Source: Cupriavidus oxalaticus (lineage in GTDB: Bacteria; Pseudomonadota; Gammaproteobacteria; Burkholderiales; Burkholderiaceae). Taken from it: a stretch of 64,000 bases of DNA. The notes below the pieces were generated by a model. The model had not been told where the DNA came from, ran no database searches, and worked only from the letters and a program-made list of their open reading frames with translations. This document shows positions 25,327 to 35,948 of this stretch, in pieces (position 1 is the stretch's first letter; each line of letters starts with the position of its first letter). The DNA is taken from positions 1,178,001 through 1,242,000 of the forward strand of contig NZ_CP038634.1 in assembly GCF_004768545.1 (NCBI RefSeq). Reading direction: 5' to 3'. The position numbers and the translations under genes are program-made.

Positions 25327-26379
25327 GTGCCAGTGACCACCACGCCTCCTCGGCGCAGCGCCGCCGCCCCTGCCTCAGCCCGCCAGGCCCCCCTCTCCCC
25401 CGCGGCCGGGGAAGCTGCGCCGCGCCGGGCCGTGCCCTCGCAGGTCTCGCTGCTGTGGGAAAGCACCGCGCCGGCCATGCAGCGCCTGATGGCCCAGGTG
25501 GAGCGGGTGGCGCCGACCGATGTCACCATGCTCGCGGTGGGGGAAAGCGGCTCGGGCAAGGAAGTGGTGGCGCGCGCCGTGCATGAGCGCAGCGCGCGGC
25601 GCAACGGCCCCTTTATCGCCGTCAACTGCGGCGCGATCCAGCCGACGCTGATCGAGTCGGAGCTGTTCGGGCACGAGAAGGGCGGTTTTACCGGCGCGAT
25701 CGAGCAGAAGGCGGGGTACTTCGAGCAGGCGCAGGGCGGCACCCTGTTCCTGGACGAAGTCACCGAAATGCCGCTCGAGATGCAGATCAAATTGTTGCGG
25801 GTTCTGGAAAGCCGCACCTTCCACCGCGTCGGCGGCGATACGCCGATCGTCACCGACGTGCGCATCCTGGCCGCAACCAACCGCGATCCGGTCGATGCCG
25901 TGCGCACCGGCCAGCTGCGCGAAGACCTGCTGTACCGGCTGGCAGTGTTTCCGCTGCATATCCCGCCGCTGCGCGAGCGCCCGGACGATATCGTGCCGCT
26001 GGCGCGGCACTTCCTCGCCGAATACAACGCGATGGAACACAGCGACAAGGCCTTCTCGGCCGCTTCGCTTGACCGGCTGGTGCGCTATGACTGGCCGGGC
26101 AACGTGCGCGAGCTGAAGAACACGGTCTACCGGGCCTTTATCCTCGCCGACAAGGTGGTCGAGATCGGCAATCCCAACCTGGCCACGCAGCCGCCGCGGC
26201 CCACCACCGTGGACGGCGTGGTCAACGTGCGCGTGGGCACCACGCTGGCCGATACCCAGCGCGAGATCATCATGGCCACGCTGGCGCGCTTCGACGGCGA
26301 CAAGCGCCAGGCGGCGCGCGCGCTCGGCATCAGCCTCAAGACGCTGTACAACCGGCTGGACGCCTACCGCTCGCTCTGA
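25327..26379 (+). CDS. Receiver-less sigma54-dependent activator
   Basis: 350 residues. A short unstructured N-terminus (1-45), then AAA+ with Walker A GESGSGKE (72-79), contact loop GGFTGA in place of [14 protein letters not shown], and a C-terminal Fis HTH ([18 protein letters not shown]). No receiver or GAF sensor is present, so activity must be set by level or by a partner. GTG start at 25327; no ATG precedes the AAA+ domain. Close relative of the 23570 regulator in sequence. It overlaps the hybrid-kinase stop by 16 bases on the opposite strand. Confidence 0.88.
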   Translation: MPVTTTPPRRSAAAPASARQAPLSPAAGEAAPRRAVPSQVSLLWESTAPAMQRLMAQVERVAPTDVTMLAVGESGSGKEVVARAVHERSARRNGPFIAVNCGAIQPTLIESELFGHEKGGFTGAIEQKAGYFEQAQGGTLFLDEVTEMPLEMQIKLLRVLESRTFHRVGGDTPIVTDVRILAATNRDPVDAVRTGQLREDLLYRLAVFPLHIPPLRERPDDIVPLARHFLAEYNAMEHSDKAFSAASLDRLVRYDWPGNVRELKNTVYRAFILADKVVEIGNPNLATQPPRPTTVDGVVNVRVGTTLADTQREIIMATLARFDGDKRQAARALGISLKTLYNRLDAYRSL

Positions 26380-28310
26380 GACGGCGAAGCGCCGGTGGCC
26401 GGATCGGCCAGCGCGCGCAACAGCGCGTCGATCGCCAGCGGCTTGGTGAGGTGCGCATGGAAGCCGGCCAGCTTGCTGCGCCGATGGTCATCCGGGGTGC
26501 CGCGCCCCGTCAGCGCCAGGAAGCGCACCTGCGCGCCGCAGGTCTGGCGCAACGCCTGCAGGACTTCATAGCCCGACATGTCGGGCATCTCCAGGTCCAG
26601 CAGCACGCAGTCGGGGCGGAAGCTGCCGGCCAGCGCCAGCGCCTGGTAGCCGCCATGGGCCGCGCGCGCATCGTGGCCGAGCATAATCAGCAGTTCGGCC
26701 ATGCTGTCGGCGGAATCGGCATTGTCGTCGACCACCAGCACGCGCCGCCGCGGCGGCGTTCCCGGCGCCGGTGCGGCCGCTTCGCGGCGTGGCGCACCGG
26801 CACGCGGCAGGATCACGGTGAAGGTGCTGCCCTTGCCCGGCCCGGCGCTGTCGGCCTGGATCGCGCCGCCGTGCGCTTCGACCACGGCCTTGGCCAGCGC
26901 CAGCCCGACGCCGAGCCCGCTGCGGCTGCCGGCCTCGCTTTCCTGCGAGAACAGGTTGAAGATCCGGTCCAGCGCCGCCCGCTGCAGGCCACGGCCGGTA
27001 TCCGAGACGGTCGTCACCACGCGCGCCGGCTCCACGTGGACCCGCACGCTCACGGTGCCGCCGCGCGGGGTGTACTTGGTGGCGTTGCTGAGCAGGTTGA
27101 ACAGCACCTGTCCCAGCCGGTTGGCATCGGCGCGCACGTGCGGCGAGACGGCGGGCAGCTCCGCTACCAGCTGCTGGCCGGCGGCATCGAGCACCGGCCG
27201 GATCGCCTCGAGGCTGTTGCCGACCACTTCGTTGTAAGACGTAGGCGTCAGCTCCATCTTCATCTTGCCCGCGGTCACGCGGCCGACATCCAGCAGGTCA
27301 TTGACCAGCCGCTCGAGCTGGCGCAACTGCCGGTCGATGATCGCGGCGCAATGGCGGATGCGGGTATCGGCATCCGGCGTCAGCGCGATCACCTCGACCG
27401 CATTGCGCACCGGCGCCAGCGGGTTGCGCAGTTCGTGCCCAAGGATGGCAAGGAAGGATTGCAGGCGCCGGTTGCCGGATTCGAGCAGCTCCAGGCGCAG
27501 CGCGTCGCTGATGTCGCGCGCGGTCCAGAGCAGCCCGGCCGGGCAACCCGCGGCATCGCGCACCAGCACCATGCGGGTCTGGCAGCGCACGATCGCGCCA
27601 TCCTGGCGTGCCAGGCGCTCGTCGCCGGCCCACTGGCCGCAGGCGCGCGCGGCTTCCAGCGCCGCGCGGTCGCGCCCGGCCGCGGCATCCGGCCCGGTGT
27701 ACAACAGCGCCAGCGGCTTGCCGACCGCCTCAGCCGCCGTGTATCCGGTCACGGCCTGCGCGCCGACGTTCCAGCTGCGGATGGTGCCATCCAGGTCCAG
27801 CTCGCAGACCGCGGTGCCGGGCAGGTTGTCGGCCAGCAGCTGCAGGCGCGACTCGGCCAGGCGGGCGTGATCGGACGCGGCTTCCTGCACGGTGATATCG
27901 CGGCAAGCCACCACGAAGCCGCCGGCGCTCGCATGCATGACACAGGCGGCCTGCAACTGGCTGCCGTCCCGGCGCACGCGCCAGCCCCGGTCGCGGGCAC
28001 TGCCGGCCTGCGCCGCGGCCTGCTGCCACTGCAGCGGCAAACCGGCGGCGACATCATCGGCGCGGTGCAGGCAGGAGAAGTGCCGGCCGGCGATGTCTTC
28101 GGCGCGGTAGCCGAATACGCGGAGCGCGGAGTCGGGCCACGCCACGATGAGGCCCTCTGCATCCGTTTCGAACACCGCCACGTCCTCGACCGCATCCAGC
28201 AGGCGCCGGTATTGCTCAACGGTTGGCTGGCCGACACGCCCGGGGGGAACGGCTCCCGCCTCTGCCAGATGTGGCGCGCAGGCACCTTTTGTCGCTTGCG
28301 GCTCCGACAT
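26364..28310 (-). CDS. PAS-PAS hybrid histidine kinase with C-terminal receiver
   Basis: 648 residues, soluble. PAS1 about 35-155, PAS2 about 165-285, HisKA with His in [13 protein letters not shown], HATPase with intact N-box ([10 protein letters not shown]) and DTGRGL, and a C-terminal receiver (about 525-640) with VVDDNAD and acceptor Asp in [12 protein letters not shown]. It should autophosphorylate and pass phosphate to its own receiver. ATG 28310 was chosen over an upstream TTG. Convergent with the sigma54 activator, which it may influence. The signal is unknown. Confidence 0.9.
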   Translation of the reverse strand: MSEPQATKGACAPHLAEAGAVPPGRVGQPTVEQYRRLLDAVEDVAVFETDAEGLIVAWPDSALRVFGYRAEDIAGRHFSCLHRADDVAAGLPLQWQQAAAQAGSARDRGWRVRRDGSQLQAACVMHASAGGFVVACRDITVQEAASDHARLAESRLQLLADNLPGTAVCELDLDGTIRSWNVGAQAVTGYTAAEAVGKPLALLYTGPDAAAGRDRAALEAARACGQWAGDERLARQDGAIVRCQTRMVLVRDAAGCPAGLLWTARDISDALRLELLESGNRRLQSFLAILGHELRNPLAPVRNAVEVIALTPDADTRIRHCAAIIDRQLRQLERLVNDLLDVGRVTAGKMKMELTPTSYNEVVGNSLEAIRPVLDAAGQQLVAELPAVSPHVRADANRLGQVLFNLLSNATKYTPRGGTVSVRVHVEPARVVTTVSDTGRGLQRAALDRIFNLFSQESEAGSRSGLGVGLALAKAVVEAHGGAIQADSAGPGKGSTFTVILPRAGAPRREAAAPAPGTPPRRRVLVVDDNADSADSMAELLIMLGHDARAAHGGYQALALAGSFRPDCVLLDLEMPDMSGYEVLQALRQTCGAQVRFLALTGRGTPDDHRRSKLAGFHAHLTKPLAIDALLRALADPATGASPSQSER

Positions 28311-28548
28311 GGACAAACCCTACGTGGTAATGGACGATCATGGCAGGCCATTCAATACGTAGTACGCGCAGTACGGCGGATGCGGGCGCCCGGCGTGCCA
28401 CCATGGCCGGCAGGCGGTACGCCTGCGGCACGGCCAAATGCCCGCCAGCCGGCGGGCATTCAGCTCCATGATAGGTGTTCGTGGCACCGACCGCGACCAC
28501 GGCGCACACCACGCGGCGCGCTGGTTGCCGGTGTGGCTGGGCGGAAGG

Positions 28549-29556
28549 CTAGCGCCCCCGGCGCGCCTGCACCACCGCCGCCAGCGCGGCGGACGCGCCG
28601 ACGATCAGCGCGGTGGCCAGCACCGGATGCCGCGCCGTGGTCGTATAGGGGCACGACTGCAGCGCGGTGCGCGTGCCGCTGCGCTCCTGCAGCCCGCTGC
28701 CGCTGCCGTACAGTGTGTTGTCCTCGAGCGGGCCGGCCGGGTGGCGCGTCTGCTGGGCACGGCCCATGAAGCGGCGCATGAAGCGGTCGAAGGTATGCGG
28801 CGTGTGGTACGCCGCCGCGGAGAAAGCCTTGGCCGCCCCGCCGACGAACAGGTCGCGGCGCGGGTTCTCGGCGGCGAACAGGATCGCATCGGCGGCCAGC
28901 GCCGGATCGTACAGCGGTGGCGGCAGGCGCGGCTCGACGTCAAGGAAGTTCTTGGCGTGCATGGCCAGCGGCGTTTCCAGGCCGGCGGGCTTGATCAGCG
29001 TGATGCTGACCGGCGCCTGTTCCTGTTCCAGCTCCAGCCGCAGCGAATCGGTAAAGCCCTTGATCGCATGCTGCGAGGCCGCGTACGCGCTCTGCAGCGG
29101 CAGCGGCCCATCGGAGGCCTCGCTGCCCATGTTGATGATGGCGCCGCCGCATTCGCGCAAGTGCGCGGCCGCCGCCAGCGAGCCATGGACGGTGCCCCAG
29201 TAGTTGGTGTCGAACAGCCGCCGCTGGTCTTCCAGCGGCACGTCGCCGTGGCGGCCGAAGATCGTCACGCCGGCATTGTTGATCCATGTGTCGAAGCCAC
29301 CGAAGCGCTCGATCGCGGCCTGCGCGACCTTGCCGACCTCTTCGTGCCGGCCCACATCGGCAGCGACAGTGATGACTTCGGCGCCCTGCTGGCGCAACTC
29401 TTCGGCCAGCTTGTGCAGCGAATCCTCGCTGCGCGCCACCAGCACCAGCCGCGCACCCCGCGCGGCGGCCTTGCGCGCGGTGACCAGGCCCACTCCACTG
29501 GTGGCGCCGGTCAGCACGATCACCTGCGAGCCGATTTTCTTCAGGGTGGGTTTCAT
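28549..29556 (-). CDS. SDR oxidoreductase with C-terminal membrane anchor
   Basis: 335 residues. SDR core: TGATSGVGLV near the N-terminus, NNAG, and Tyr-x3-Lys in YAASQHAIK with a preceding Ser. The core ends near residue 250; the C-terminus finishes with a hydrophobic helix (ATALIVGASAALAAVV) and a basic RRGR, suggesting membrane attachment. AGGAGA precedes ATG 29556. Substrate unknown; similar long SDRs occur beside NHEJ and stress genes. Divergent from ligD. Confidence 0.85.
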   Translation of the reverse strand: MKPTLKKIGSQVIVLTGATSGVGLVTARKAAARGARLVLVARSEDSLHKLAEELRQQGAEVITVAADVGRHEEVGKVAQAAIERFGGFDTWINNAGVTIFGRHGDVPLEDQRRLFDTNYWGTVHGSLAAAAHLRECGGAIINMGSEASDGPLPLQSAYAASQHAIKGFTDSLRLELEQEQAPVSITLIKPAGLETPLAMHAKNFLDVEPRLPPPLYDPALAADAILFAAENPRRDLFVGGAAKAFSAAAYHTPHTFDRFMRRFMGRAQQTRHPAGPLEDNTLYGSGSGLQERSGTRTALQSCPYTTTARHPVLATALIVGASAALAAVVQARRGR

Positions 29557-29861
29557 CTGCCGCTTCTCCTCGGGATGATCCCGGCACGGCGCCGGGCGTG
29601 GCAATGGTTGATCACCGACAGTGCATTGCAGACAAGCATCGCAAATTGCGTTCCCATCCGCGCCGGCCTGCGGGCGCGCGGAGGGGGGAGCAGACGCGCG
29701 GCAGAATTACAACGTCCGGTAAGAACCACATGCCGGCCGGCACGCGCTGCCGTGCGCGTGCCGTCGCGGCGCCATCCTGTGCCGCTGTAGGACTGGCGCC
29801 GATTTCGCCGGCGCCATGTGCTGCCTAAGCTGGATGCATCTTTCCGCAACCGGCGACAGCC
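29557..29861. other. Divergent SDR / ligD intergenic region
   Basis: 305 bases without a gene. A TTGATCACCGAC at about 29609 contains a TGATCA palindrome, but no convincing promoter or terminator was identified. Confidence 0.4.
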
Positions 29862-32708
29862 ATGGCCAAGACGACGCGACAGGACTCCGGCGACAGCCGC
29901 ACTGCGGCAAAGCGCACGACGGCGCGCAGCGGCAAGCCTGCCCGCAAGGGCTCGCCGCCGGCGGCGCGCAAGGCCGGCGCGGCGGCCCGCAAGCGCAGCA
30001 CGGCCAGCGCCGCGCTGGACAAATACCGCCGCATGCGCGACTTCGGCGCCACGCCCGAGCCCAGCGGTGCCGCCGCCCGCACACGCGGCGCACCGCGCAA
30101 GCGCGCCGGCGAGCTGTCGTTCGTGATCCAGAAGCACGCGGCGCGGCGGCTGCACTACGACTTCCGGCTCGAACTCGGCGGCACGCTGAAAAGCTGGGCC
30201 GTGCCCAAGGGCCCGAGCCTGGACCCGCACGACAAGCGCATGGCAGTCCACGTCGAAGACCATCCGATGGACTACGCGGGCTTCGAGGGCGTCATCCCAG
30301 CCGGGCACTACGGCGCGGGCACGGTGATCGTATGGGACCGTGGCACCTGGGTGCCGGTCGGCGACGCCGAGGCCGGCTACCGCGCCGGCAAGCTCAAGTT
30401 CGAGCTGCGCGGCGAAAAGCTGCATGGCCACTGGACGCTGGTGCGGATGCACGGCAGCCGGCAGAAGGAGCAGGACGCGTGGCTGCTGATCAAGGAGCGC
30501 GACGACGCCGCGGTGCCGGCGGCCGAGTTCGACGTGGTCGAGGCGCTGCCCGACAGCGTGCTGGGCGGCACGGCGCGCAAGACGCAAGCTGCCAGCGGCT
30601 CCGCCAGGCCGGCGGCAAAGCGTGCCGGCAAGGCCGACGCCGGCGGGACAACCCACGCCGCCCCCCGCGCCAGGGCACTGAAGCCGCAGCCCGGCGCGCC
30701 GCGCGCGGCGTTGCCGCTGGCGCTGGCGCCGCAGCTGGCCACGCTGGTCGACAAGCCTCCGGCCGACGCCGCGGCCTGGCGCTATGAGATCAAGTTCGAC
30801 GGCTACCGGGTGCTGGCGCGCATCGACGGCAAGGACGTGCGGCTGTTCACGCGCCAGGGCCATGACTGGACCGCGAAGCTGCGCGCGCTGGCGCGTGATG
30901 TCGGCACGCTGGGGCTGCCCGACGGCTGGCTCGACGGCGAGATCGTGGTGCTCGGCAAGCATGGCGAGACCGACTTCCAGGCCTTGCAGAACGCCTTCGA
31001 TACCGCGCGCGTCGAGGCCATCCAGTACTTCGTGTTCGACCTGCCCTTCTATGCCGGCCATGACCTGCGCAAGGTGCCGCTGGCCGAGCGCCGCGCGCTG
31101 CTGCGGCATATCTTTGCCGGCAACACCGCGCCGCGGCTGCAGTTCAGCGAGGACTTCGAGGCCGCCCCCGACGAAATGCTCGACGCCGCCTGCCGCATGA
31201 AGCTCGAAGGCGTGATCGGCAAGCGCGCCGATTCCAGCTATGTCAGCACGCGCAGCAACACCTGGATCAAGCTCAAATGCACCCTGCGCCAGGAATTCGT
31301 GGTGGCGGGCTTTACCGATCCCAGCGGCAGCCGCACCGGCATCGGCTCGCTGCTGCTGGGCGTGCACGACAGCGGCGGACGGCTGCGCTATGCCGGCAAC
31401 GTCGGCACCGGCTTCGACACGCGCACGCTCGGCGAACTGCGCGCGCAGCTCGACGCGCTGCGCGCCGATACGTCGCCGTTCGCGACCGTGCCGGCGGGCG
31501 TGAAGGGACACTGGGTGCGGCCGAAGCTGGTGGCCGAGGTGTCGTTCGGCAGCTGGACCCGCGAAGGCCGCGTGCGCCATGCCGTGTTCCACGGGCTGCG
31601 CACCGACAAGCCCGCCGGCGCGGTGTCGGTCGAGATGCCGGCGGCACCGGCCGGCAAGGGGACCAAGGCCGCAGCGAAAGCAGCAAAGACGGCGGCAAAG
31701 ACGGCGCCAGAGAAGGCCCCCGCAAAGCGCGCAGCCAGGACTGCATCGAAGACAGCCGAGAAGGCTCCGGCAAAAACCGCGGAAAGAACCGGCTCCCACG
31801 GCAAGCAGCCTGCCGCGCTGGGTGGCAAGGTCAGGATCAGCCATGCCGAACGCGTGATCGACACCGCCTCCGGCCTGACCAAGGGCGACCTGGTGCGCTA
31901 CTACGAGCAGGCCGCGCCGCTGATGCTGCCGCACCTGCGCGGCCGCCCGATCGCGATGGTGCGCGCCCCTGCCGGCGTGGGCGGCGAACAGTTCTTCCAG
32001 CGCCATGGCGACACGCTGCGCGTCGATGGCATCAACATCCTGGACCCGTCGCTGTGGCCGGGGCATCCCGCGCTGCTGGAGATCGTGTCGGCCGAGGCGC
32101 TGGTCTCGGCGGCCCAGCTTAACGTGGTCGAGTTCCACACCTGGAATGCCAGCAAGCGCAGCCTCGACCGGCCCAATCGCATCATCTTCGACCTGGACCC
32201 CGGCGAAGGCGTGCCCTGGGACCAGATGCAGGAGGCCGCCGCGCTGATGAAGGCACTGCTCGACGAGCTTGGCCTGGCCAGCTTCCTGAAGACCAGCGGC
32301 GGCAAAGGCCTGCACGTGGTGGTGCCGGTCGCGCCGCGCGCCGGCTGGGACGAGGTCAAGGACTTCGCGCAAGACGTAGTGCGCCATGTCGCCGCCACCA
32401 TCCCGCAGCGCTTCGTCGCCAAGAGCGGTGCGCGCAATCGCGTAGGGAAGATTTTCATTGATTACCTGCGCAATGGTGTCGGCGCGACCACCGTCGCGGC
32501 GTTCTCGGCACGCGCGCGGCCAGGGCTGGGCGTATCGATCCCGGTCTCATGGGAAGAGCTCGGGACGCTGGAGAGCGCGGCGCAATGGACCGTCGCCAAC
32601 GTGGGCCCGCGGCTGGAGGCCTTGCAGGCCGACGATCCGTGGGCCGGCTATGCCGGCGTGCGGCAGGCCATCACCCGTGCCGCGGCGCGGCTGGGGCGGG
32701 CCGGCTGA
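29862..32708 (+). CDS. ligD: LigD, multifunctional NHEJ DNA ligase
   Basis: 948 residues in the order phosphoesterase - ligase - polymerase. After a basic N-terminal tail, the 3'-phosphoesterase (about 85-215) shows LHYDFRLELGG and HVEDHPMDY. The ATP-dependent ligase (about 285-595) has the nucleotidyl-transfer Lys in IKFDGYR (near 311) and DGEIV. An Ala/Lys linker (about 600-650) leads to the primase-polymerase (about 660-948) with FDLDPGEGVPWDQ. With Ku it repairs double-strand breaks by end joining, mainly in stationary phase. ku is 3.1 kb downstream with three genes between. Confidence 0.97.
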   Translation: MAKTTRQDSGDSRTAAKRTTARSGKPARKGSPPAARKAGAAARKRSTASAALDKYRRMRDFGATPEPSGAAARTRGAPRKRAGELSFVIQKHAARRLHYDFRLELGGTLKSWAVPKGPSLDPHDKRMAVHVEDHPMDYAGFEGVIPAGHYGAGTVIVWDRGTWVPVGDAEAGYRAGKLKFELRGEKLHGHWTLVRMHGSRQKEQDAWLLIKERDDAAVPAAEFDVVEALPDSVLGGTARKTQAASGSARPAAKRAGKADAGGTTHAAPRARALKPQPGAPRAALPLALAPQLATLVDKPPADAAAWRYEIKFDGYRVLARIDGKDVRLFTRQGHDWTAKLRALARDVGTLGLPDGWLDGEIVVLGKHGETDFQALQNAFDTARVEAIQYFVFDLPFYAGHDLRKVPLAERRALLRHIFAGNTAPRLQFSEDFEAAPDEMLDAACRMKLEGVIGKRADSSYVSTRSNTWIKLKCTLRQEFVVAGFTDPSGSRTGIGSLLLGVHDSGGRLRYAGNVGTGFDTRTLGELRAQLDALRADTSPFATVPAGVKGHWVRPKLVAEVSFGSWTREGRVRHAVFHGLRTDKPAGAVSVEMPAAPAGKGTKAAAKAAKTAAKTAPEKAPAKRAARTASKTAEKAPAKTAERTGSHGKQPAALGGKVRISHAERVIDTASGLTKGDLVRYYEQAAPLMLPHLRGRPIAMVRAPAGVGGEQFFQRHGDTLRVDGINILDPSLWPGHPALLEIVSAEALVSAAQLNVVEFHTWNASKRSLDRPNRIIFDLDPGEGVPWDQMQEAAALMKALLDELGLASFLKTSGGKGLHVVVPVAPRAGWDEVKDFAQDVVRHVAATIPQRFVAKSGARNRVGKIFIDYLRNGVGATTVAAFSARARPGLGVSIPVSWEELGTLESAAQWTVANVGPRLEALQADDPWAGYAGVRQAITRAAARLGRAG

Positions 32709-32826
32709 ACCACCTCGCCGCACACCTGCGGCACATTTCTTGCCCCGCTTTCCATAAGGACAAACGGCGGGACAAACGGCGGGACACCCGGCGTGAGCCC
32801 AGGCCGCAACCTACGGAGAGAGCGCA

Positions 32827-33243
32827 ATGACCCACCTCAGCATTCCCGGTACGATCCGCGCCGTCGGCGGCGGCAGCGCTGGCTCCGGCACCCGCGCGCC
32901 GCACAACCGGCGCGCGCTGCGCCGTCTGCTGATTTCATGCGCGATGCTGTCGTTCGCCGCCGCGCCGGTGCAGGCGCGCTTGCCGGCACCCACGCCCGAG
33001 CAGCAGCAGGCGGCCGAAGCCAAGAAGGCCAAGGAAGCGGAAACGGCCAAGCAGCAGGCCGAAGCCCTGACTCGCGTGCAGGACAAGCTGGCAGCGCGTT
33101 TTGGCAAGGGCGCTGCCGCAGGGGGCGCCACCGAGCCCGGCAAGATCCCGCAAAAGGCGGCCGAAGCCCCTGGCTCGACCGGCCCGCACGGCGGCACCTC
33201 GCCAAGTGCCGAAGCGCATAGCGGCGAGGCCGCGCGCCGCTAA
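32827..33243 (+). CDS. Small exported hypothetical protein
   Basis: 138 residues. A basic N-terminal region (PHNRRALRRL) precedes a hydrophobic segment ending AAAPVQA, consistent with a signal peptide cleaved near residue 50; the long n-region makes a start further downstream possible. The mature part is a charged helix (EQQQAAEAKKAKEAETAKQQAEAL) followed by a Gly/Pro/Ser-rich tail. No known domain recognised. It lies between ligD and a hybrid kinase. Confidence 0.6.
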   Translation: MTHLSIPGTIRAVGGGSAGSGTRAPHNRRALRRLLISCAMLSFAAAPVQARLPAPTPEQQQAAEAKKAKEAETAKQQAEALTRVQDKLAARFGKGAAAGGATEPGKIPQKAAEAPGSTGPHGGTSPSAEAHSGEAARR

Positions 33244-33539
33244 AGGCACGTCGCGTCCTGCCGCCGGCGCATGGCCCCGGCATGCCTCTTGCCACTGCGA
33301 AGCGGAACGGCCTCGTCGAGGGCCCGTGGATAAGCCGCCACAAAGGGGGAACGCAATGGATCACTTCTGCACGCATGTAGTTATTACAACCGGCATGCCG
33401 CCCAGCCTTGCAGGATTTGCACACGAGGACACGGAGCCGGCACGCTTTTACCTGCTCCGAAACCGGCCGCACCGGCCGCGCGCCTGCGCGCCGGTGGTCG
33501 CCTGCGGACGCGCGCGAAAGCGCGCGTCAGCGTGACGCC

Positions 33540-35633
33540 ATGCGCCCGCAAGCCAACCGCGCTCCGTTGATCCTCAACGTCGAGGACCGCGAGGGACCGC
33601 GCTACGTCAAGAGCCGCATCCTGCATCGCGGCGAGTTTTCCGTGATCGAGGCGGCCACCGGCCAGTCGGCGCTGGCGCTGGTGCGCCAGCATGCGCCGGC
33701 GCTGGTGCTGCTGTCGTCGCGCCTGCCCGATATCAGTGGGCTGGAGGTGTGCCGGCTGATCAAGGACGACCCGGAGATCGCCCGCACCCTGGTGCTGCTG
33801 ACCTCGCCCGGCGTGGCCCAGGCGCGCCAGCGGGTCGAGGCGCTGAACTGCGGCGCCGACGGCTACCTGGTCGAGCCTGCCGAGCCCGAGGAAGTCCTGT
33901 CGAGCATCCAGGCGCTGCTGCGGCTGCGCGGGGCGGAAGATGCCTACCACCGCACCACGCAGGCCCTGCACGACAACGAGGACCTGTTCCGCCAGCTGGC
34001 GGAGTCGCTGGCCGACGTGGTCTGGATCCTTGATCCCGCCGCCCGGCGCCTGCTGTTCGTCAGCCCTTCGTTCGAGGCGCTGTGGGGCCATTCGGCCGCA
34101 GAGGTGATGGAGAACCCGCGCCGCTGCCTGGACCGCCTGGTCCCGGCCGACCGACCACGCGTCGAGGCCGCTCTCGCCAGCATGCTGTCCGACGGCCGCA
34201 TGGATATCGAATTCCAGATGACGCGGCCCGACGGCCAGCTGCGCGAGATCCGCGCGCGCGCCTTCCCCGTGCACGGCGCCGGTCAGGCGGCCGCGCGCGC
34301 CGATGCCGGCCATGCCGGCGATGGCGGCGATGCCTGCGATACCGGCCATGCCCGGCCGCTGCGCATTGCCGGCATCTGCCAGGACGTGACGCTGCAGAAC
34401 CGCGCCGGACGCACGCTGCGTGACGAGGAGCGGCGCAAGGACCAGTTCCTGGCCATGCTCGCCCACGAGTTGCGCAACCCGCTCGCACCGCTGCGCAGCG
34501 CCGCCGACATGCTGCAGCAGCTGTCGCCTTCGCGCGAGGACATGTTCCGCGCGCGCGACATCATCGGCCGCCAGCTGCACCACCTGACCCGGCTGGTCGA
34601 CGAGCTGCTCGATATCTCGCGCTTCAACCAGGGCCGCATCACACTGCGCCAGGACCTGGTAGAGCTGCGCGCCGCGCTCAGTACCGCGGTCGAAGCGGTG
34701 CGGCCGGAGATCGACGTCTACGGCCACACGCTGCGCCTGTCGCTGCCCGAGCAGCCGCTGCCGGTGCGGGGCGACCTGGTGCGGCTGACGCAGATCTTCA
34801 GCAACCTGCTGCACAATGCCGCCGCCTACACGCCCGCGGGCGGCCAGATCACGGTCGACGCCACGCTCGACGAGAATGCGGCCAGCGGTTCCGCCGGCGG
34901 CCATGTCACGGTGCGCGTGCGCGACAACGGCACCGGACTATCCGAGGCGCTGCAGCGGCTGTTGTTCGACCCGCTGGCCCCGCACGATCCCGCCGATGGC
35001 AACGCCGGCAAAGGCAGCAGCATCGACAGCAGCGTCGGCAACCGCAACATCAACGACGGCACGGCGCCGGCCAACGCCTTCCCGCACGACGGGCCCGGCA
35101 TCGGCCTGACGCTGGTGCAGAAGCTGGTCTTGCTGCATGGCGGCACGATCCGCGCCGACAGCCCCGGCCCTGGCCAGGGCAGCACCTTCAGCGTCACGCT
35201 GCCGGTCGAGCCGTGGCACAAGTGGCACCCCGGCACCGGCAAGTCCGCGGCGCACAGTGGCGTGTCGCGGCGGATCATGGTGGTGGACGACAACGCCGAC
35301 GCCCTCGAAGCCATGACCATGACGCTCCAGACCATGGGCCACACCGTGGTGACGGCGCCGGACGGGCCCACGGCTGTCGCGCTCGCCACCGCCGCGCGCC
35401 CGGAAGTGGTGCTGCTGGATCTCGGCATGCCGGCCATGGACGGCTTCGAGACTGCGCGCCGGCTGCGCGCGCTGCCCGAGATGCGCGGCGCCACGCTGGT
35501 CGCATTGACCGGCTTCGGCCAGCCCGAGGACCGCCGCCGCGCGATGGAAGCGGGCTTCGACCAGCACCTGGTAAAGCCGGCCGACCTGGACGCGCTGACG
35601 CACCTGCTCGATACGCTCAAGGACCGCGTTTAG
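33540..35633 (+). CDS. REC-PAS-HisKA-HATPase-REC hybrid kinase with pseudo-receiver
   Basis: 697 residues, soluble. The N-terminal receiver-like domain (8-125) has Ser59 where the phosphoacceptor Asp is expected (LVLLSSRLPDISG) and Glu112 in place of the conserved Lys (GYLVEP), so it probably cannot be phosphorylated. It is followed by PAS (about 140-290) with an inserted Gly/Ala/Asp/His repeat, HisKA ([15 protein letters not shown]), HATPase with a ~35-residue insertion before GPGIGLTLV, and an intact C-terminal receiver (VVDDNAD, VLLDLGMPAMDG). It lies between ligD and ku; a control role over the repair locus is possible but unproven. Confidence 0.88.
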   Translation: MRPQANRAPLILNVEDREGPRYVKSRILHRGEFSVIEAATGQSALALVRQHAPALVLLSSRLPDISGLEVCRLIKDDPEIARTLVLLTSPGVAQARQRVEALNCGADGYLVEPAEPEEVLSSIQALLRLRGAEDAYHRTTQALHDNEDLFRQLAESLADVVWILDPAARRLLFVSPSFEALWGHSAAEVMENPRRCLDRLVPADRPRVEAALASMLSDGRMDIEFQMTRPDGQLREIRARAFPVHGAGQAAARADAGHAGDGGDACDTGHARPLRIAGICQDVTLQNRAGRTLRDEERRKDQFLAMLAHELRNPLAPLRSAADMLQQLSPSREDMFRARDIIGRQLHHLTRLVDELLDISRFNQGRITLRQDLVELRAALSTAVEAVRPEIDVYGHTLRLSLPEQPLPVRGDLVRLTQIFSNLLHNAAAYTPAGGQITVDATLDENAASGSAGGHVTVRVRDNGTGLSEALQRLLFDPLAPHDPADGNAGKGSSIDSSVGNRNINDGTAPANAFPHDGPGIGLTLVQKLVLLHGGTIRADSPGPGQGSTFSVTLPVEPWHKWHPGTGKSAAHSGVSRRIMVVDDNADALEAMTMTLQTMGHTVVTAPDGPTAVALATAARPEVVLLDLGMPAMDGFETARRLRALPEMRGATLVALTGFGQPEDRRRAMEAGFDQHLVKPADLDALTHLLDTLKDRV
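34296..34352 (+). repeat. Degenerate GATGCCGGC/CATGCC repeat in the kinase PAS region
   Basis: Short imperfect repeats encode ADAGHAGDGGDACDTGHA, a loop insertion within the PAS domain. Confidence 0.55.
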
Positions 35634-35678
35634 CCAACGGCCATGCCGGTCCGCCATCAACCCTGACAAGGAGCCTAC

Positions 35679-35948
35679 GTGCATACCACGCCCGACCCCG
35701 ACATTCCCCCGCGAGAGCCGGAAGTCCCGCCGCCCGAGCCGCCGCCGGGGCCTCCCGAACCCGTCTCCGACCCGCCACCGGGCGACCAGCCGCCACCGCC
35801 GCCGCAACGCGCGCGCGATCAATGCGATAAAGGAGCCGTCAAGTGTCCCGCATCATCTGGAAAGGCGCCATTACCTTTGGCCTCGTCAATATCCCGGTCG
35901 TCCTGCGGCCAGCGTCGCGCAGCCAGACACTCGACCTCGACCTGCTAG
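35679..35948 (+). CDS. Proline-rich small hypothetical protein
   Basis: 89 residues from GTG 35679, which has AAGGAG six bases upstream. The first ~45 residues are almost only Pro, Glu, Asp and Gly, a composition seen in short unnamed Burkholderiales proteins. The last ~35 residues overlap the start of ku in another frame, so either the true product is shorter in effect or the frame is fortuitous. Function unknown. Confidence 0.4.
   Translation: MHTTPDPDIPPREPEVPPPEPPPGPPEPVSDPPPGDQPPPPPQRARDQCDKGAVKCPASSGKAPLPLASSISRSSCGQRRAARHSTSTC

Noticed and set aside
29553..32387. A 944-codon open frame antisense to ligD
   Set aside because: High GC suppresses stop codons; the plus strand encodes the complete, motif-bearing LigD and the antisense translation is Arg/Ala/His-rich without any domain.
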